The position numbers and the translations under genes are program-made. Shown piece after piece: positions 7,887 to 17,282 of a stretch of 64,000 nucleotides of DNA. The stretch is taken from positions 2,108,001 to 2,172,000 of the forward strand of contig NZ_CP040915.1 of NCBI RefSeq assembly GCF_006352065.1, in the 5' to 3' direction. The stretch comes from Georgenia yuyongxinii. Its GTDB lineage: Bacteria > Actinomycetota > Actinomycetes > Actinomycetales > Actinomycetaceae. Every line of letters starts with the position of its first letter. Within the stretch, counting starts at the first letter, position 1. The notes beneath the pieces were generated by a model, which was given only the letters and a program-made list of their open reading frames with translations, was not told the DNA's origin and did not search any database.

Positions 7887-10800
7887 ATGGTACGGGAGGT
7901 CACCCGCACGAGCCGGCTGCGGCGGCTGGGCTTCACCGACGCCCCACGCGCCGAACGGCTGCTCGCCGACCCCGCCGTCGCCGAGGTCGTCGCGGCGGCC
8001 GAGGCCGCCGGGGCGCCGCTGCCGGAGGCGCTGAGCGAGACCGCCGACCCCGACCAGGCCCTGCTCGCCGTGCTGCGCCTGGTCGAGTCGGCCCAGGAGC
8101 ACGCCCTCGCCGGGCCCGTGGAGGCGGTGCTGACCTGCGACGGCCCGCACCGCCGTCGTCTCCTCGCCGTGCTGGGGGCGTCCTCGGCGCTGGGGGACAT
8201 GCTCGTCGCCCACCCCGGCGACGCCGCGCTGCTGCACGACCACGCCGGCGAGGACACGGTCCTGGACCTTACGCCCGACGACGAGCGCGCCCGCGCCCTG
8301 CAGGCGGTCGGGGCGGACCCGGACGCCCCGGTCCCGGTGGCCACCCTCACGGGTGAGGACGGTGTGGCCACCCTGCGCCGCACCTACCGCCGCCGCCTGC
8401 TCGAGATCGCCGCGGCGGACGTCACCAGCGCGGACCCCCTGGCGGACCTGCCGCGCGTGGCCGCCGCGATCGCGGACATCGTCGGCGGTGCCCTGGACGC
8501 CGCGCTCGCCGTCGTGCGCGCGGACCAGCCGGGCGGGGCCCGCGACGTGCGCCTGGCCGTCATCGGCATGGGCAAGGCCGGGGGGCGCGAGCTCAACTAC
8601 ATCTCCGACGTCGATGTCATCTACGTCTGCGAGCCGGCACCGGGGTCGGACCTGCCCGAGGACGAGGCGCTCGCCGTCGGCGCGAGGCTCGCGACCCAGC
8701 TCGCCAGGGCGTGCTCCGCGGTCGGCACCGAGCCGGCGCTGTGGCCGCTGGACGCGAACCTGCGGCCCGAGGGCAAGGACGGCCCGCTGGTGCGCACGGT
8801 CGACTCTCACGTGGCGTACTACGAGCGGTGGGCCAAGGGGTGGGAGTTTCAGGCGCTGGTCAAGGCCCGCCCGGTGGCGGGTGATCGGGACCTGGGCGCG
8901 GCCTACCGGGATGCGTTGGAGGACTTCGTGTGGCGCGCCGTCGAGCGCGAGCACTTCGTCGAGGAGGCCCAGGCGATGCGCCGGCGGGTCGAGGACCACG
9001 TCCCCGCCGCCGACGCCGACCGGCAGCTCAAGCTCGGCAAGGGCGGGCTGCGCGACGTGGAGTTCACGGTCCAGCTGCTCCAGCTGGTCCACGGCCGCAC
9101 CGACTCCTCGATCCGGTCCGGCACCACCCTCGAAGGCCTCGCGCAGCTCGCCGCGGGCGGGTACGTCTCGCGTGACCACGCCGCGGAGCTGTCCCACCAC
9201 TACCGGTTCCTGCGCGTCCTCGAGCACCGCATCCAGCTGTACCGGCTGCGCCGGTCCCACGTGGTCCCGTCCGCGGAGGCGGACCTGCGCCGGCTGGGCC
9301 GCGCCATGCGCACCGATGGCGTGGACGGCGCCGAGAGCCTCGAGGCGCGGTGGCGGCAGGTGCGCCGGGAAGTGCGCCACCTGCACGAGGAGATCTTCTA
9401 CCGACCGCTGCTGCCGCTGACCGCGCGGCTCAGCGCCGAGGATGTCGCCCTGACACCTGACGCCGCCCACGCACGGCTGCGGGCCATCGGCTACCACGAC
9501 CCCGATGGTGCGCTGCGGCACATCGCGGCGCTGACCGAGGGCCTGTCGCGGCGCGCGGCCATCCAGCGCCAGCTGCTGCCGGTCATGCTGGGCTGGTTCG
9601 CGGCCGGGCCGGAGCCCGACTCCGGGCTGCTGTCCTTCCGCAAGCTCTCCGAGACCATGGGCACCACCCACTGGTACCTCAAGCTGTTGCGCGACTCCGG
9701 CGTCGCGGCCCAGCGGCTCGCGCAGGTGCTCTCCACCAGCCGGTACGCGGCCGAGGCCCTCGCCCGGCTGCCCGAGGCGGTCGCCTGGCTCGACGACAGC
9801 GCCGAGCTCGCCCCCCGCGGTGAGGCGGCTCTGGCCGGTGAGCTCATCGCGTTGCAGGGCCGCCGAGACCAGCCTGTTGCCGGGGTGATGGTGGCCCGGT
9901 ACCTGCGTCGTCGTGAGCTGCTGCGCGCCGCCCTCGGCGAGGTGCTCGTCGCAGGCGGCTTCGACCGGTCCGCGGGGATCGTCACCACCGCGGCGGACGT
10001 GGCCCTGCAGGGCGCGCTGCGGGTGGCCGTTGCCGAGGCGACGGCGGAGGCGGGCCTGGGTGCACCGCCGTCGCGCTATCTCGTGGTCGCCATGGGCCGG
10101 CTGGGCGGGGCGGAGATGAGCTATGCCTCCGACGCCGACGTGCTGTTCGTGCACGACCCCCTCCCGGGCGCCGACCTCGAGGTCGCCTCTCGTGCGGCGG
10201 TGTCCGTGGCCTCGAAGGTGCGGTCCCTGCTGGGCGAGACCGGGCCGGAACCGCCGCTGCCGGTCGACGCCGGGCTGCGCCCCGAGGGGCGCAACGGGCC
10301 GATGATCCGCACCCTGGGGTCCTACGCGGAGTACTACGGGCGGTGGGTCGAACCCTGGGAGCGGCAGGCGTTGCTACGGGCACGGCCGGTGGCGGGGGAC
10401 GAGGGCCTCGCGGCGCAGTTCGTCGAGCTGGTCGACCCGCTGCGCTACCCCGAAGGTGGTCTGGGCGGGGCGGCGCTGCGCGAGCTGCGTCGCATCAAGG
10501 CCCGGGTGGAGTCCGAGCGGATGCCGCGCGGGGTGCCACCCACCCGGCACCTCAAGCTCGGCCCCGGCGGGTTGAGCGATGTGGAGTGGACGGTCCAGCT
10601 GCTCCAGCTGCGGCACGCCGGCGCGGTGCCCGAGCTGCGCACGCCCGCGACCTTGCCGGCGTTGCGCGCCCTGGAGGCGGCGGGCCTGGTGCCGGCGGAG
10701 GAGGCCGCCCGCCTGGCGGAGGCCTGGTCGCTGGCGTCGCGGATCCGCAACGCCATCGTGCTGGGCACCGGCCGGACCACGGGGCAGCGGATCGACGTGC

Positions 10801-10940
10801 TGCCGCACGAGTCGGTCGAGCTCGAGGTGGTGGCCCGCATCCTCGGCCACGGTTCGGGCGGGCGGCTGGACCTGGAAGAGGGCTACCTACGCGCCGCCCG
10901 CCGGTCCCGTGCGGTGGTCGAGGACCTCTTCTACGGCTGA
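7887..10940 (+). CDS. glnE: Bifunctional glutamine synthetase adenylyltransferase/deadenylase
   Basis: It adds AMP to, or removes it from, glutamine synthetase in response to nitrogen status. The 1017-residue protein carries two nucleotidyltransferase halves, each with the G-G-D-x-D type site: GMGKAGGRELNYISDVDVI at about residues 225-245 and AMGRLGGAEMSYASDADVLF at about 735-755. Each half is followed by an LDANLRPEGKDG or VDAGLRPEGRNG motif. The length matches the family. ATG 7887 was chosen because GGGGAGG lies just upstream; the adjoining GTG at 7884 is too close to that site. Neighbouring glnA2 lacks the target tyrosine, so the likely substrate is GlnA1 at 15219-16643. Confidence 0.94.
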   Translation: MVREVTRTSRLRRLGFTDAPRAERLLADPAVAEVVAAAEAAGAPLPEALSETADPDQALLAVLRLVESAQEHALAGPVEAVLTCDGPHRRRLLAVLGASSALGDMLVAHPGDAALLHDHAGEDTVLDLTPDDERARALQAVGADPDAPVPVATLTGEDGVATLRRTYRRRLLEIAAADVTSADPLADLPRVAAAIADIVGGALDAALAVVRADQPGGARDVRLAVIGMGKAGGRELNYISDVDVIYVCEPAPGSDLPEDEALAVGARLATQLARACSAVGTEPALWPLDANLRPEGKDGPLVRTVDSHVAYYERWAKGWEFQALVKARPVAGDRDLGAAYRDALEDFVWRAVEREHFVEEAQAMRRRVEDHVPAADADRQLKLGKGGLRDVEFTVQLLQLVHGRTDSSIRSGTTLEGLAQLAAGGYVSRDHAAELSHHYRFLRVLEHRIQLYRLRRSHVVPSAEADLRRLGRAMRTDGVDGAESLEARWRQVRREVRHLHEEIFYRPLLPLTARLSAEDVALTPDAAHARLRAIGYHDPDGALRHIAALTEGLSRRAAIQRQLLPVMLGWFAAGPEPDSGLLSFRKLSETMGTTHWYLKLLRDSGVAAQRLAQVLSTSRYAAEALARLPEAVAWLDDSAELAPRGEAALAGELIALQGRRDQPVAGVMVARYLRRRELLRAALGEVLVAGGFDRSAGIVTTAADVALQGALRVAVAEATAEAGLGAPPSRYLVVAMGRLGGAEMSYASDADVLFVHDPLPGADLEVASRAAVSVASKVRSLLGETGPEPPLPVDAGLRPEGRNGPMIRTLGSYAEYYGRWVEPWERQALLRARPVAGDEGLAAQFVELVDPLRYPEGGLGGAALRELRRIKARVESERMPRGVPPTRHLKLGPGGLSDVEWTVQLLQLRHAGAVPELRTPATLPALRALEAAGLVPAEEAARLAEAWSLASRIRNAIVLGTGRTTGQRIDVLPHESVELEVVARILGHGSGGRLDLEEGYLRAARRSRAVVEDLFYG

Positions 10941-10951
10941 GCCTCACCCCA

Positions 10952-10997
10952 GCGACCAGACTGGCATTCTGGCTGCGACCAGACTGGCATTCTGGCT
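10952..10997. repeat. Two tandem copies of a 23-bp repeat with dyad symmetry
   Basis: The unit GCGACCAGACTGGCATTCTGG followed by CT occurs twice without a gap, at 10952-10974 and 10975-10997. Each unit contains CCAGA and TCTGG arms separated by seven bases. A third, diverged copy of the arms lies at 12012-12028 on the other side of the DUF559 gene. The repeats follow the glnE stop by 11 bases and might also act as a weak terminator. Confidence 0.8.
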
Positions 10998-11027
10998 GCT
11001 GCCTGAAACGACTGCCTCCCTGGGCAA

Positions 11028-11933
11028 CTACCGACGAACACCGCGGGATCGTTCCAAGGCGTCGACGACGGCACGGACGACAAACAACGGACGTTCGGTG
11101 ACGTCGGACCACGTGAACCGCAGGACGGTGTAGCCCAGGTTGCCTAGCGCGAGGTCACGGGCGCGGTCTACCGCCGGGTCGTGGAACCGTTCACCATCCA
11201 GCTCAAGGACCAACTTCTCTTCGTGAAAGAGGACGTCCACACGAGCGATGATGCGTCCGTGCTGGTAGATCTTCTGGTCACCCGACCACCCGGATATCCG
11301 TGCTGTGCGCAAGAGTTCGTGCAAGGCGAGCTCGCCTCCATTGACCGCTCCCACAGCGGCCATCTGCGCCAGCCGTGCCAGCTGTACGCCGTGGGGGCGT
11401 CCGGTGCAGCGTTCCGCAGCCTCCAGCAGCGCGCTGGGCGCGACGAGCTCGCGTGTGACGACCCAGGCGAGCAACCGCTCGGCCTCCTGCAAGTCAAGAC
11501 GCATGAGGCAGTCCAAGACGGTGCGCCGTCGCGAGGTCACGGCGATGCCCTCGAGGTCGGTGACGTCGGAGCGTTCCAGCCGGACGTCATGCACTGACAG
11601 ACCCGAACGGTCTCTCCGGCCGGACCCGAGGTGGATGTGGGTCGTGCCGTCGTCCTCCACCGGGAAACCGTGGAGCATCGCGGCGGTGCGCCTGATCACC
11701 ACGGCGTGTGGGTAGGTCAAGCGGGCCGCGACCACCCGCCGGCGCACGTCGATCTCCAGATTGGCGTCGGCGATGCCGTCACCCACGACCGCCTTCCACC
11801 AGCCCTTCGCCAACCGGTGCCGTACGGCGCCACGGGTGAAACCTGACTGCATAGCCATGCGCGCAGTGAAGATCCCAGCGACCTGACGCCGTCGAAGCTG
11901 GGTCTCCGCGAGCTCGAGCGCGTGGATGTCCAC
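11028..11933 (-). CDS. DUF559 protein with AbiEi-like N-terminus
   Basis: A 301-residue protein common in large actinobacterial families. Residues 1-60 resemble the winged-helix domain found in AbiEi-type antitoxins and related proteins (RRRQVAGIFTARMAMQSGFT). Residues about 200-295 form a DUF559 domain, which has the restriction-endonuclease-like (Vsr) fold: RVDVLFHEEKLVLELDGERFH contains the acidic residues and is followed by RARDLALGNLGYTVLRFTW. A nuclease function is inferred from the fold and has not been shown. The gene lies between glnE and an ABC operon, on the opposite strand to glnE, and short CCAGA-N7-TCTGG repeats occur on both sides. It may be a recent insertion. The GTG start has no strong ribosome site. 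Confidence 0.75.
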   Translation of the reverse strand: MDIHALELAETQLRRRQVAGIFTARMAMQSGFTRGAVRHRLAKGWWKAVVGDGIADANLEIDVRRRVVAARLTYPHAVVIRRTAAMLHGFPVEDDGTTHIHLGSGRRDRSGLSVHDVRLERSDVTDLEGIAVTSRRRTVLDCLMRLDLQEAERLLAWVVTRELVAPSALLEAAERCTGRPHGVQLARLAQMAAVGAVNGGELALHELLRTARISGWSGDQKIYQHGRIIARVDVLFHEEKLVLELDGERFHDPAVDRARDLALGNLGYTVLRFTWSDVTERPLFVVRAVVDALERSRGVRR

Positions 11934-12011
11934 AGAATCAGCGTGCCTGGATCAGCGGCGAGGCCCTGGCGGCCCTGTGGACACCGCCGCCCGCCGGCCC
12001 TCACTCAACAG

Positions 12012-12028
12012 CCAGACTGGCAATCTGG
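12012..12028. repeat. Third copy of CCAGA-N7-TCTGG element
   Basis: CCAGACTGGCAATCTGG matches the core of the two tandem repeats at 10956-10972 and 10979-10995 at 16 of 17 positions. It lies 79 bases upstream of the DUF559 start and 16 bases past the end of the ABC ATPase gene, so DUF559 is bracketed by the element. Confidence 0.75.
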
Positions 12029-12043
12029 TTGTGGGCATCGGGG

Positions 12044-12901
12044 TCACAGCACCTTCGACAGGAACTCCTGGGTGCGCGTCTGGGTGGGATGGTCGAGCAC
12101 ATCGGCCGGGCGCCCCTGCTCGACGATCGTCCCCTCGTCCATGAACACCAGCTGGTCGCCCACTTCGCGGGCAAAGCCGATCTCGTGGGTCACGACCATC
12201 ATCGTCATCCCCGAGGCGGCGAGATCCTGCATGACGGCGAGCACCTCCCCGACCAGCTCGGGGTCCAGCGCCGAGGTCGGCTCGTCGAAGAGCATGAGCT
12301 CGGGGTCCATGGCGAGCGCGCGGGCGATCGCCACCCGCTGCTGCTGCCCGCCCGACAGCTGTGCGGGGTAGTGCCCGGCCCGGTCGGCCAGCCCCACCCG
12401 GTCAAGCAGCTCGGTGGCGCGTGACCGGGCGGCCGTCTTGGTCACGCCCTTGACCTGCACCGGCGCCTCCATGACGTTCTCCAGGGCCGTCATGTGCGGG
12501 AAGAGGTGGAAGCGCTGGAAGACCATCCCGATGCGTGAGCGCTGCCGCGCGATCTGCTTCGGGTGCAGCCGGTACAGCTCCGGTGCGCCGCCGCGGGTCT
12601 GCGTGCCGCCGCGGGTCTGCGTGCGGTAGCCCATGAGCTCGCCGTCCACCCGGATGCGGCCGGCGTCGATCTCCTCGAGCTGGTTGACGCACCGCAGCAG
12701 GGTGGACTTACCTGAGCCGGACGGGCCGACGACGACGCAGACCGAGCCGGCGGGCACCTCCAGGTCGACGCCGCGCAGGACGTGCAGCTCGCCGAAGAAC
12801 TTGTGGACGCCGTCGATCTGGACCATCGGTGTTCCGGCCACAGGGGCGGCGCCCGTGGGGGTGTCTGCCGCGTGGCCGTCGGGGATGGGGGCGTCGGTCA
12901 T
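12044..12901 (-). CDS. Polar amino-acid ABC transporter, ATP-binding protein
   Basis: ATPase of an amino-acid importer of the GlnQ/HisP type. Of 285 residues, the first 25 are a low-complexity tail; Walker [10 protein letters not shown] is at 59-67, the Q-loop lies in [19 protein letters not shown], the signature LSGGQQQ is at 182-188, Walker B LMLFDEP at 202-208, and the switch histidine follows in VVTHEIGFA. An exact 18-bp tandem duplication at about 12591-12626 yields a doubled TQTRGG insert at residues 94-105, in a surface position between Walker A and the Q-loop. The ATG overlaps the permease stop (ATGA), so the two are translationally coupled. Substrate is not determinable. Confidence 0.93.
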   Translation of the reverse strand: MTDAPIPDGHAADTPTGAAPVAGTPMVQIDGVHKFFGELHVLRGVDLEVPAGSVCVVVGPSGSGKSTLLRCVNQLEEIDAGRIRVDGELMGYRTQTRGGTQTRGGAPELYRLHPKQIARQRSRIGMVFQRFHLFPHMTALENVMEAPVQVKGVTKTAARSRATELLDRVGLADRAGHYPAQLSGGQQQRVAIARALAMDPELMLFDEPTSALDPELVGEVLAVMQDLAASGMTMMVVTHEIGFAREVGDQLVFMDEGTIVEQGRPADVLDHPTQTRTQEFLSKVL

Positions 12902-13872
12902 GGGGTGTACTCCAGGAACGGGTCGTCCTTCGTGGTGCCGGCGGCGAGGATGGCCCGCTGTTTGCGGCCAAGCGCCCGACCACGGCTGCCACGGGGCGCG
13001 CCGGCGCTCTGGAAGCCGCGGCCGTAGTACCGCTCGAGGTAGTGCTGGCCCACCATGAGCACCGAGGTGATGGCGAGGTACCAGATCGCGGCGACCATGA
13101 GCAGCGGGATGGGCAGGAACAGGCGGTTGCCCACCGCGTTCGTGGCGAAGGTCAGCTCGAGAGTGAACGGGATCGCCAGGACGAGCGAGGTGGTCTTGAG
13201 CATGGAGATCGTCTCGTTGCCGGTGGGCGGGACGATCACGCGCATCGCCTGCGGCAGGACGATGCGCCGCAGGATCGTCGACTCCTTCAAGCCCAGCGCC
13301 CGAGCAGCCTGGGCCTGCCCGGCGTCCACGCCGCCGAGCCCGGACCGGAAGATCTCGGCCAGGTAGGCGGCCTCGTTGAGCGCCAGGCCCACGATCGCGG
13401 CGTAAGCGGCGTTGAAGACGTCGTTGGTGTCGAAGACGACGAGCTCGGGCCCGAACGGCACGCCCAGGCTCAGGCGGGGGTACAGCACGCCGAGCAAGCC
13501 CCAGAACGTCAGCTGGGTGAAGATCGGCGTGCCGCGGAAGAACCAGATGTAGAACCAGGACACCCAGCGCATCACCGGGTTGTCCGAGCGGCGCATGATC
13601 GCCAGCGCAAGGGCCAGCACGATGGCGATCGCCATCGACGCCACGGTGAGCAGCAGCGTCCAGCCCACTCCGCGAACGACCGTGACGTCGCGCAGGTACA
13701 GCCACACGACGTCCCACCGGAAGTTCGGGTTGGTGACCAGCGCGTTGATCGCCATCGCCGTGAGCACGGCGACGACGGCGGCGGAGACCACCCGCCCGGG
13801 GCGCGGTACCGGGCGGGCGCGGATGAGCTCGGGTGCTGCTCCCGTCACGCCCCGGGTGTGGTCGGTGGCCAT
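12898..13872 (-). CDS. Polar amino-acid ABC transporter, permease
   Basis: The 324-residue inner-membrane permease belongs to the HisM/GlnP family. After a short cytoplasmic N-terminus it has a hydrophobic segment near residues 30-45, then the typical permease core starting [20 protein letters not shown]. The family EAA-like loop is present in [22 protein letters not shown] followed by [20 protein letters not shown]. No separate second permease gene is seen, so it probably works as a homodimer. It lies between the binding protein and the ATPase and overlaps the ATPase start by four bases. Confidence 0.92.
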   Translation of the reverse strand: MATDHTRGVTGAAPELIRARPVPRPGRVVSAAVVAVLTAMAINALVTNPNFRWDVVWLYLRDVTVVRGVGWTLLLTVASMAIAIVLALALAIMRRSDNPVMRWVSWFYIWFFRGTPIFTQLTFWGLLGVLYPRLSLGVPFGPELVVFDTNDVFNAAYAAIVGLALNEAAYLAEIFRSGLGGVDAGQAQAARALGLKESTILRRIVLPQAMRVIVPPTGNETISMLKTTSLVLAIPFTLELTFATNAVGNRLFLPIPLLMVAAIWYLAITSVLMVGQHYLERYYGRGFQSAGAPRGSRGRALGRKQRAILAAGTTKDDPFLEYTP

Positions 13873-13873
13873 C

Positions 13874-14791
13874 TCAGACGGTGGGGTTCAGCTCGGCGGT
13901 CTCGAGCGCGCCGGTGACACCCCAGGCGTCGAGGACGTCCGCCCAAATGCCCTCGTCCATGAGGTGCTGCATCGCGGCCTGGAGGGCGGCCGTCATCTCC
14001 GGGTCGTCCTTGGCGACGGCAATGCCCTGCGGGGCCGCGTCCGTGACGTCACCGAGCTGCTCCACCTGGCCCCCGGTCTGCACGGCGGCGTACTGGCCTA
14101 CGGGGGAGTCGGCGTACATGACGTCGACCTTGCCGCCCACCACGTTGGTGGTGACGTCCGCCTGGGAGCCGTACCGCAGGATCTCGATCGGCTCCTTGCC
14201 GGCGGCCACGCAGTCTTCGGAGAGGCCGTCGACCGTCTCGTCCTGGACCGTGCCGGTCTGCACGCCCATGGTGGTGCCGCACAGGTCGGCAGGGTCGAGG
14301 CCTTCGGGGTTACCGGCCTTGACCGAGAACGTGGAGCCCGCGGAGAGGTAGGCGATCATGTCGACCTGCTCAATCCGCTCGGGGTTGATCGAGAACGAGG
14401 CGATGCCGGCGTCGTACTGCGTGCCGATGGCCGGGATGATCGAGGCAAACTCGGCGTGGCTGATCTCGACCTCGGCGCCGAGGACCCGCCCGAGCGCCTT
14501 GGCCAGGTCGACGTCGTAACCGGTGGGGGTCTGGCCGTCCGGGCCGCCGAAGAACTCGGCCGGGGCGTACTGCAGGTTGTCCCCGATCGAGAGCTTGCCG
14601 TCGAAGTCGGCGGGGAGCAGAGCCGCTATCTCGTCGACCTTCTCGATCGCGGAGACGTCGTAGGAGGGCTCCGCGGGGGTGCCGGCGGCGGTGGTGGCGT
14701 CGTCGGTGCCCGCCTCAGCCGCGTTCGTGCACGCGCTCAGGGTCAGTGCCCCGGCGACGGCGAGGAGGGTGAGGGTGGGCAGGCGACGCAT
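13874..14791 (-). CDS. Polar amino-acid ABC transporter, substrate-binding lipoprotein
   Basis: A 305-residue periplasmic-type binding protein (SBP family 3). The N-terminus is a lipoprotein signal peptide with lipobox LSAC at about residue 21, then a linker rich in Ala, Thr and Asp. The mature domain has the family-3 features DNLQYAPAEFF, TGYDVDLAKALG and, later, GVQTGTVQDETV. It should be anchored outside the membrane and deliver an amino acid to the permease, whose gene starts one base downstream of this stop. The start was chosen at the signal peptide; a longer frame upstream lacks coding character. Confidence 0.92.
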   Translation of the reverse strand: MRRLPTLTLLAVAGALTLSACTNAAEAGTDDATTAAGTPAEPSYDVSAIEKVDEIAALLPADFDGKLSIGDNLQYAPAEFFGGPDGQTPTGYDVDLAKALGRVLGAEVEISHAEFASIIPAIGTQYDAGIASFSINPERIEQVDMIAYLSAGSTFSVKAGNPEGLDPADLCGTTMGVQTGTVQDETVDGLSEDCVAAGKEPIEILRYGSQADVTTNVVGGKVDVMYADSPVGQYAAVQTGGQVEQLGDVTDAAPQGIAVAKDDPEMTAALQAAMQHLMDEGIWADVLDAWGVTGALETAELNPTV

Positions 14792-15218
14792 GTCGAAGCC
14801 TTTCGGGAGGGAAGCTCTGTGAACCCACTCATGGTATATCCGGATTAATGCATGACTATTCATCCACGGTGTGGGGTGCCGCACATGGGTCGCGCGTCCC
14901 ATGTGCGGACGCCCAGCAAGAGTTGGCGTGACGCGTGCCCGCCCGTTGCCGCTCCACACCCGAGCGACGTCGAGCGGGGCGACGCAGAGCCACGGTCCTG
15001 TCCGGGGGCTTCCGGAGGGATCGGCGGATGATCAGAACGGCGGTGCCGGAGCATGTCCGGCTGGGATGTCGTCGTCCCACACGGATGGTTGAGGGTGAGC
15101 GCACCGGGCCACCTGAACGGGCAAACAAGAACGGCGGCTGACACGCGGAGACGCAAGATGTCCCACGAGGTCAGCCGCCGATCTCGACGACTTCACACGG
15201 GCCTGGGCCCGCGCAGGA
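14792..15218. other. Intergenic region between glnA1 and amino-acid ABC operon
   Basis: No coding gene is supported here. The part nearest the ABC operon (about 14830-14865) is unusually AT-rich and should hold that operon's promoter; ATGCATGACTATTCAT at 14848-14863 weakly resembles an ArgR box. The part nearest glnA1 contains two inverted repeats likely to end its transcript: CGGGCC-TG-GGCCCG at 15198-15211 and an 11-bp stem at 15132-15142 and 15170-15180. Nothing recognisable was seen between about 14870 and 15130. Confidence 0.6.
15132..15211 (-). terminator. Paired inverted repeats downstream of glnA1
   Basis: On the minus strand, just past the glnA1 stop, a tight CGGGCC/GGCCCG palindrome (15211-15198) is followed by CGGCGGCTGAC at 15180-15170 and its exact complement at 15142-15132, with a 27-base loop. 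Either could terminate glnA1. There is no T-tract, so the call rests on position and pairing only. Confidence 0.4.
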
Positions 15219-16643
15219 TCACAGGTCGTAGTACAGCTCGAACTCGTGCGGGTGCGGCCGCAGGCGCAGCGGGTCGATCTCGTTGGTGCGCTTGTAGTCG
15301 ATCCACGTCGAGATGAGGTCCGGGGTGAACACGTCGCCCTCAGTGAGGTAGTCGTGATCGGCCTCGAGGGCCTCCAGCACGGCGGGCAGCGAGTCGGGGA
15401 CCTGATCGATCTTGGCGTGCTCCTCGGGCGGCAGCTCGTAGAGGTCCTTGTCGATCGGCTCGGGCGGTTCGATGCGGTTCCGGATGCCGTCGAGGCCGGC
15501 CATGAGCATCGCCGCGAACGCCAGGTACGGGTTGGACGACGGGTCCGGCACCCGGAACTCGATGCGCTTGGCCTTCGGGGAGGTGCCGGTGACCGGGATC
15601 CGGATGCACGCGGAGCGGTTGCGGGCCGAGTACACCAGGTTGACCGGGGCCTCGAATCCGGGCACGAGGCGGTGGAAGGAGTTCACGGTCGGGTTGGTGA
15701 ACGCGAGGAGCGACGGCGCGTGCTTGAGCAGGCCGCCGATGTACCAACGGGCCATGTCGGACAGCCCGCCGTAGCCGCGCTCGTCGAAGAACAGCGGCTT
15801 GCCGTCCTTCCACAGGGACTGGTGGGAGTGCATACCGGAGCCGTTGTCACCGTAGAGCGGCTTGGGCATGAAGGTGGCGGACTTGCCCGCCTCCCAGGCC
15901 ACGTTCTTGATGATGTACTTGAACTTCATGACGTCGTCAGCCGCCGCGCGCAGCGTGTCGAAGCGGTAGTTGATCTCCATCTGACCGGCGGTGCCGACCT
16001 CGTGGTGCGCCCGCTCGACGTCCAGGCCGACCTGCTGCAGCACGGTCACCATCTCGTCACGCAGGTCGGCCATCTGGTCCGAGGGGGAGACGGGGAAGTA
16101 GCCGCCCTTGTACCGGGTCTTGTAGCCGAGGTTGCCGCCCTCCTCCTCACGGCCGGTGTTCCAGGCCGCCTCCTTCGAGTCCAGGTAGTAGAAGCTGGAG
16201 TGCTGAGTGGTCTGGAACCGGACGTCGTCGAAGATGTAGAACTCGGCCTCGGCACCGAAGTACACGGTGTCGGCGATGCCGGTGCTCTTGAGGTACGCCT
16301 CGGCCTTGGCGGCGATGTTCCGGGGGTCGCGCGAGTACGACTCGTCGGTGAAGGGGTCGACGATGGAGAAGTTCACGACGAGGGTCTTCTGCTTGCGGAA
16401 CGGGTCCACGAAGGCGCTCGTCACGTCGGGCACAAGCTTCATGTCGGACTCGTGGATCGCCTGGAAGCCACGGATCGAGGAGCCGTCGAACATCAGCCCG
16501 TCCGTGAAGGCGTCTTCGTTGAAGGCCTCGACCGGGATGTTGAAGTGCTGCATGACACCCGGCAGGTCGCAGAACCTGACGTCGACGAACCTGACGTCCT
16601 GCTCCTTCGTGAAGGCGATGGCCTCCTCGGCGGTCGAAAACAT
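15219..16643 (-). CDS. glnA: Glutamine synthetase type I, adenylylated form
   Basis: The main ammonia-assimilating enzyme, a cytoplasmic dodecamer. The 474 residues begin [11 protein letters not shown] and contain the N-terminal [14 protein letters not shown] strand, the latch [12 protein letters not shown], the metal-binding [12 protein letters not shown], the central [15 protein letters not shown] and NRSACIRIP. Tyr402 in [11 protein letters not shown] is the adenylylation target of GlnE, and this site is intact. The ATG is preceded by GAGGGAG at good spacing. Together with glnA2-glnE upstream this reproduces the glutamine synthetase set of mycobacteria, here separated by a DUF559 gene and an ABC operon. 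Confidence 0.96.
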   Translation of the reverse strand: MFSTAEEAIAFTKEQDVRFVDVRFCDLPGVMQHFNIPVEAFNEDAFTDGLMFDGSSIRGFQAIHESDMKLVPDVTSAFVDPFRKQKTLVVNFSIVDPFTDESYSRDPRNIAAKAEAYLKSTGIADTVYFGAEAEFYIFDDVRFQTTQHSSFYYLDSKEAAWNTGREEEGGNLGYKTRYKGGYFPVSPSDQMADLRDEMVTVLQQVGLDVERAHHEVGTAGQMEINYRFDTLRAAADDVMKFKYIIKNVAWEAGKSATFMPKPLYGDNGSGMHSHQSLWKDGKPLFFDERGYGGLSDMARWYIGGLLKHAPSLLAFTNPTVNSFHRLVPGFEAPVNLVYSARNRSACIRIPVTGTSPKAKRIEFRVPDPSSNPYLAFAAMLMAGLDGIRNRIEPPEPIDKDLYELPPEEHAKIDQVPDSLPAVLEALEADHDYLTEGDVFTPDLISTWIDYKRTNEIDPLRLRPHPHEFELYYDL

Positions 16644-16819
16644 TCGTTGCTCCCTCTGGTGGTGAACTCTGAACCGATAGTGAACCTAGCGGGAGGTGGT
16701 TTCCCGGGTGTCACTCGAATGTGTCGGGGATGTTACGCCGCGCCCGGGCCTACGAGTCCTGCGTCACAACAAGAACAGCGCCGCCTGGGGGCCGTCAGAG
16801 CGCTGGGTAGGCTCGGCTG

Positions 16820-17182
16820 GTGCCCGATACGACGACCTCGACCCCCACGGTGGCGAGCCTCAGCCGCCGGATCCTCGCCCTCTGCGTCGACTGGGCCCTC
16901 GCGAGCGCCATCAGCGCCGGCTTCTTCCAGTTCGACGCGATGGCGACGCTGGGCATCTTCGCCCTCATGACCTGGCTCATGCTGTCGACACTGAGCGCGA
17001 CCATCGGCCACGTGCTCGCAGGGCTCGCGGTGCGCACCCTGGCCGGTGGGTTCGCCGGTCCGCTGCGCGCGCTCATCCGCACCGTCGGTGTGTGCCTCGT
17101 CATCCCCGCGGTGGTCTGGGGCCCCGACGGGCGTGGCCTGCACGACATATGGGCGGGCACGGTCATCCGCAAGATCCGCTGA
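16820..17182 (+). CDS. RDD family membrane protein
   Basis: A 120-residue membrane protein of the RDD family. The N-terminal motif SRRILALCVDWALASAIS contains the characteristic Arg and Asp residues in the first predicted helix (residues 16-33), and two further hydrophobic segments follow at about 43-68 and 85-100, ending with GLHDIWAGTVI, also typical. Function of the family is mostly unknown. The position divergent from glnA1 recalls mycobacteria, where an RDD gene lies beside glnA1. The GTG start is six bases behind TAGGCT (16808-16813), pointing to a leaderless message. Confidence 0.85.
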   Translation: MPDTTTSTPTVASLSRRILALCVDWALASAISAGFFQFDAMATLGIFALMTWLMLSTLSATIGHVLAGLAVRTLAGGFAGPLRALIRTVGVCLVIPAVVWGPDGRGLHDIWAGTVIRKIR

Positions 17183-17220
17183 GCCACCGCGAACGCCGGG
17201 TACGCGAGCGCCGCGGTACC

Positions 17221-17270
17221 GCGAACGCTGCGGCCCGGCAGCCATCTGGCTGCCGGGCCGCGGCGTTCAG
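17221..17270. terminator. Strong bidirectional hairpin terminator
   Basis: GCGGCCCGGCAGCC at 17230-17243 pairs perfectly with GGCTGCCGGGCCGC at 17248-17261 around a four-base ATCT loop, and flanking GAACGC/GCGTTC bases can extend the stem. It lies between the convergent ends of the RDD gene and the DUF4191 gene. Confidence 0.8.
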
Positions 17271-17282
17271 GGAGAGCGCGTC

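Noticed and set aside
10952-10997. CRISPR array
   Set aside because: Only two direct repeats with no spacer between them and no cas genes in the window.
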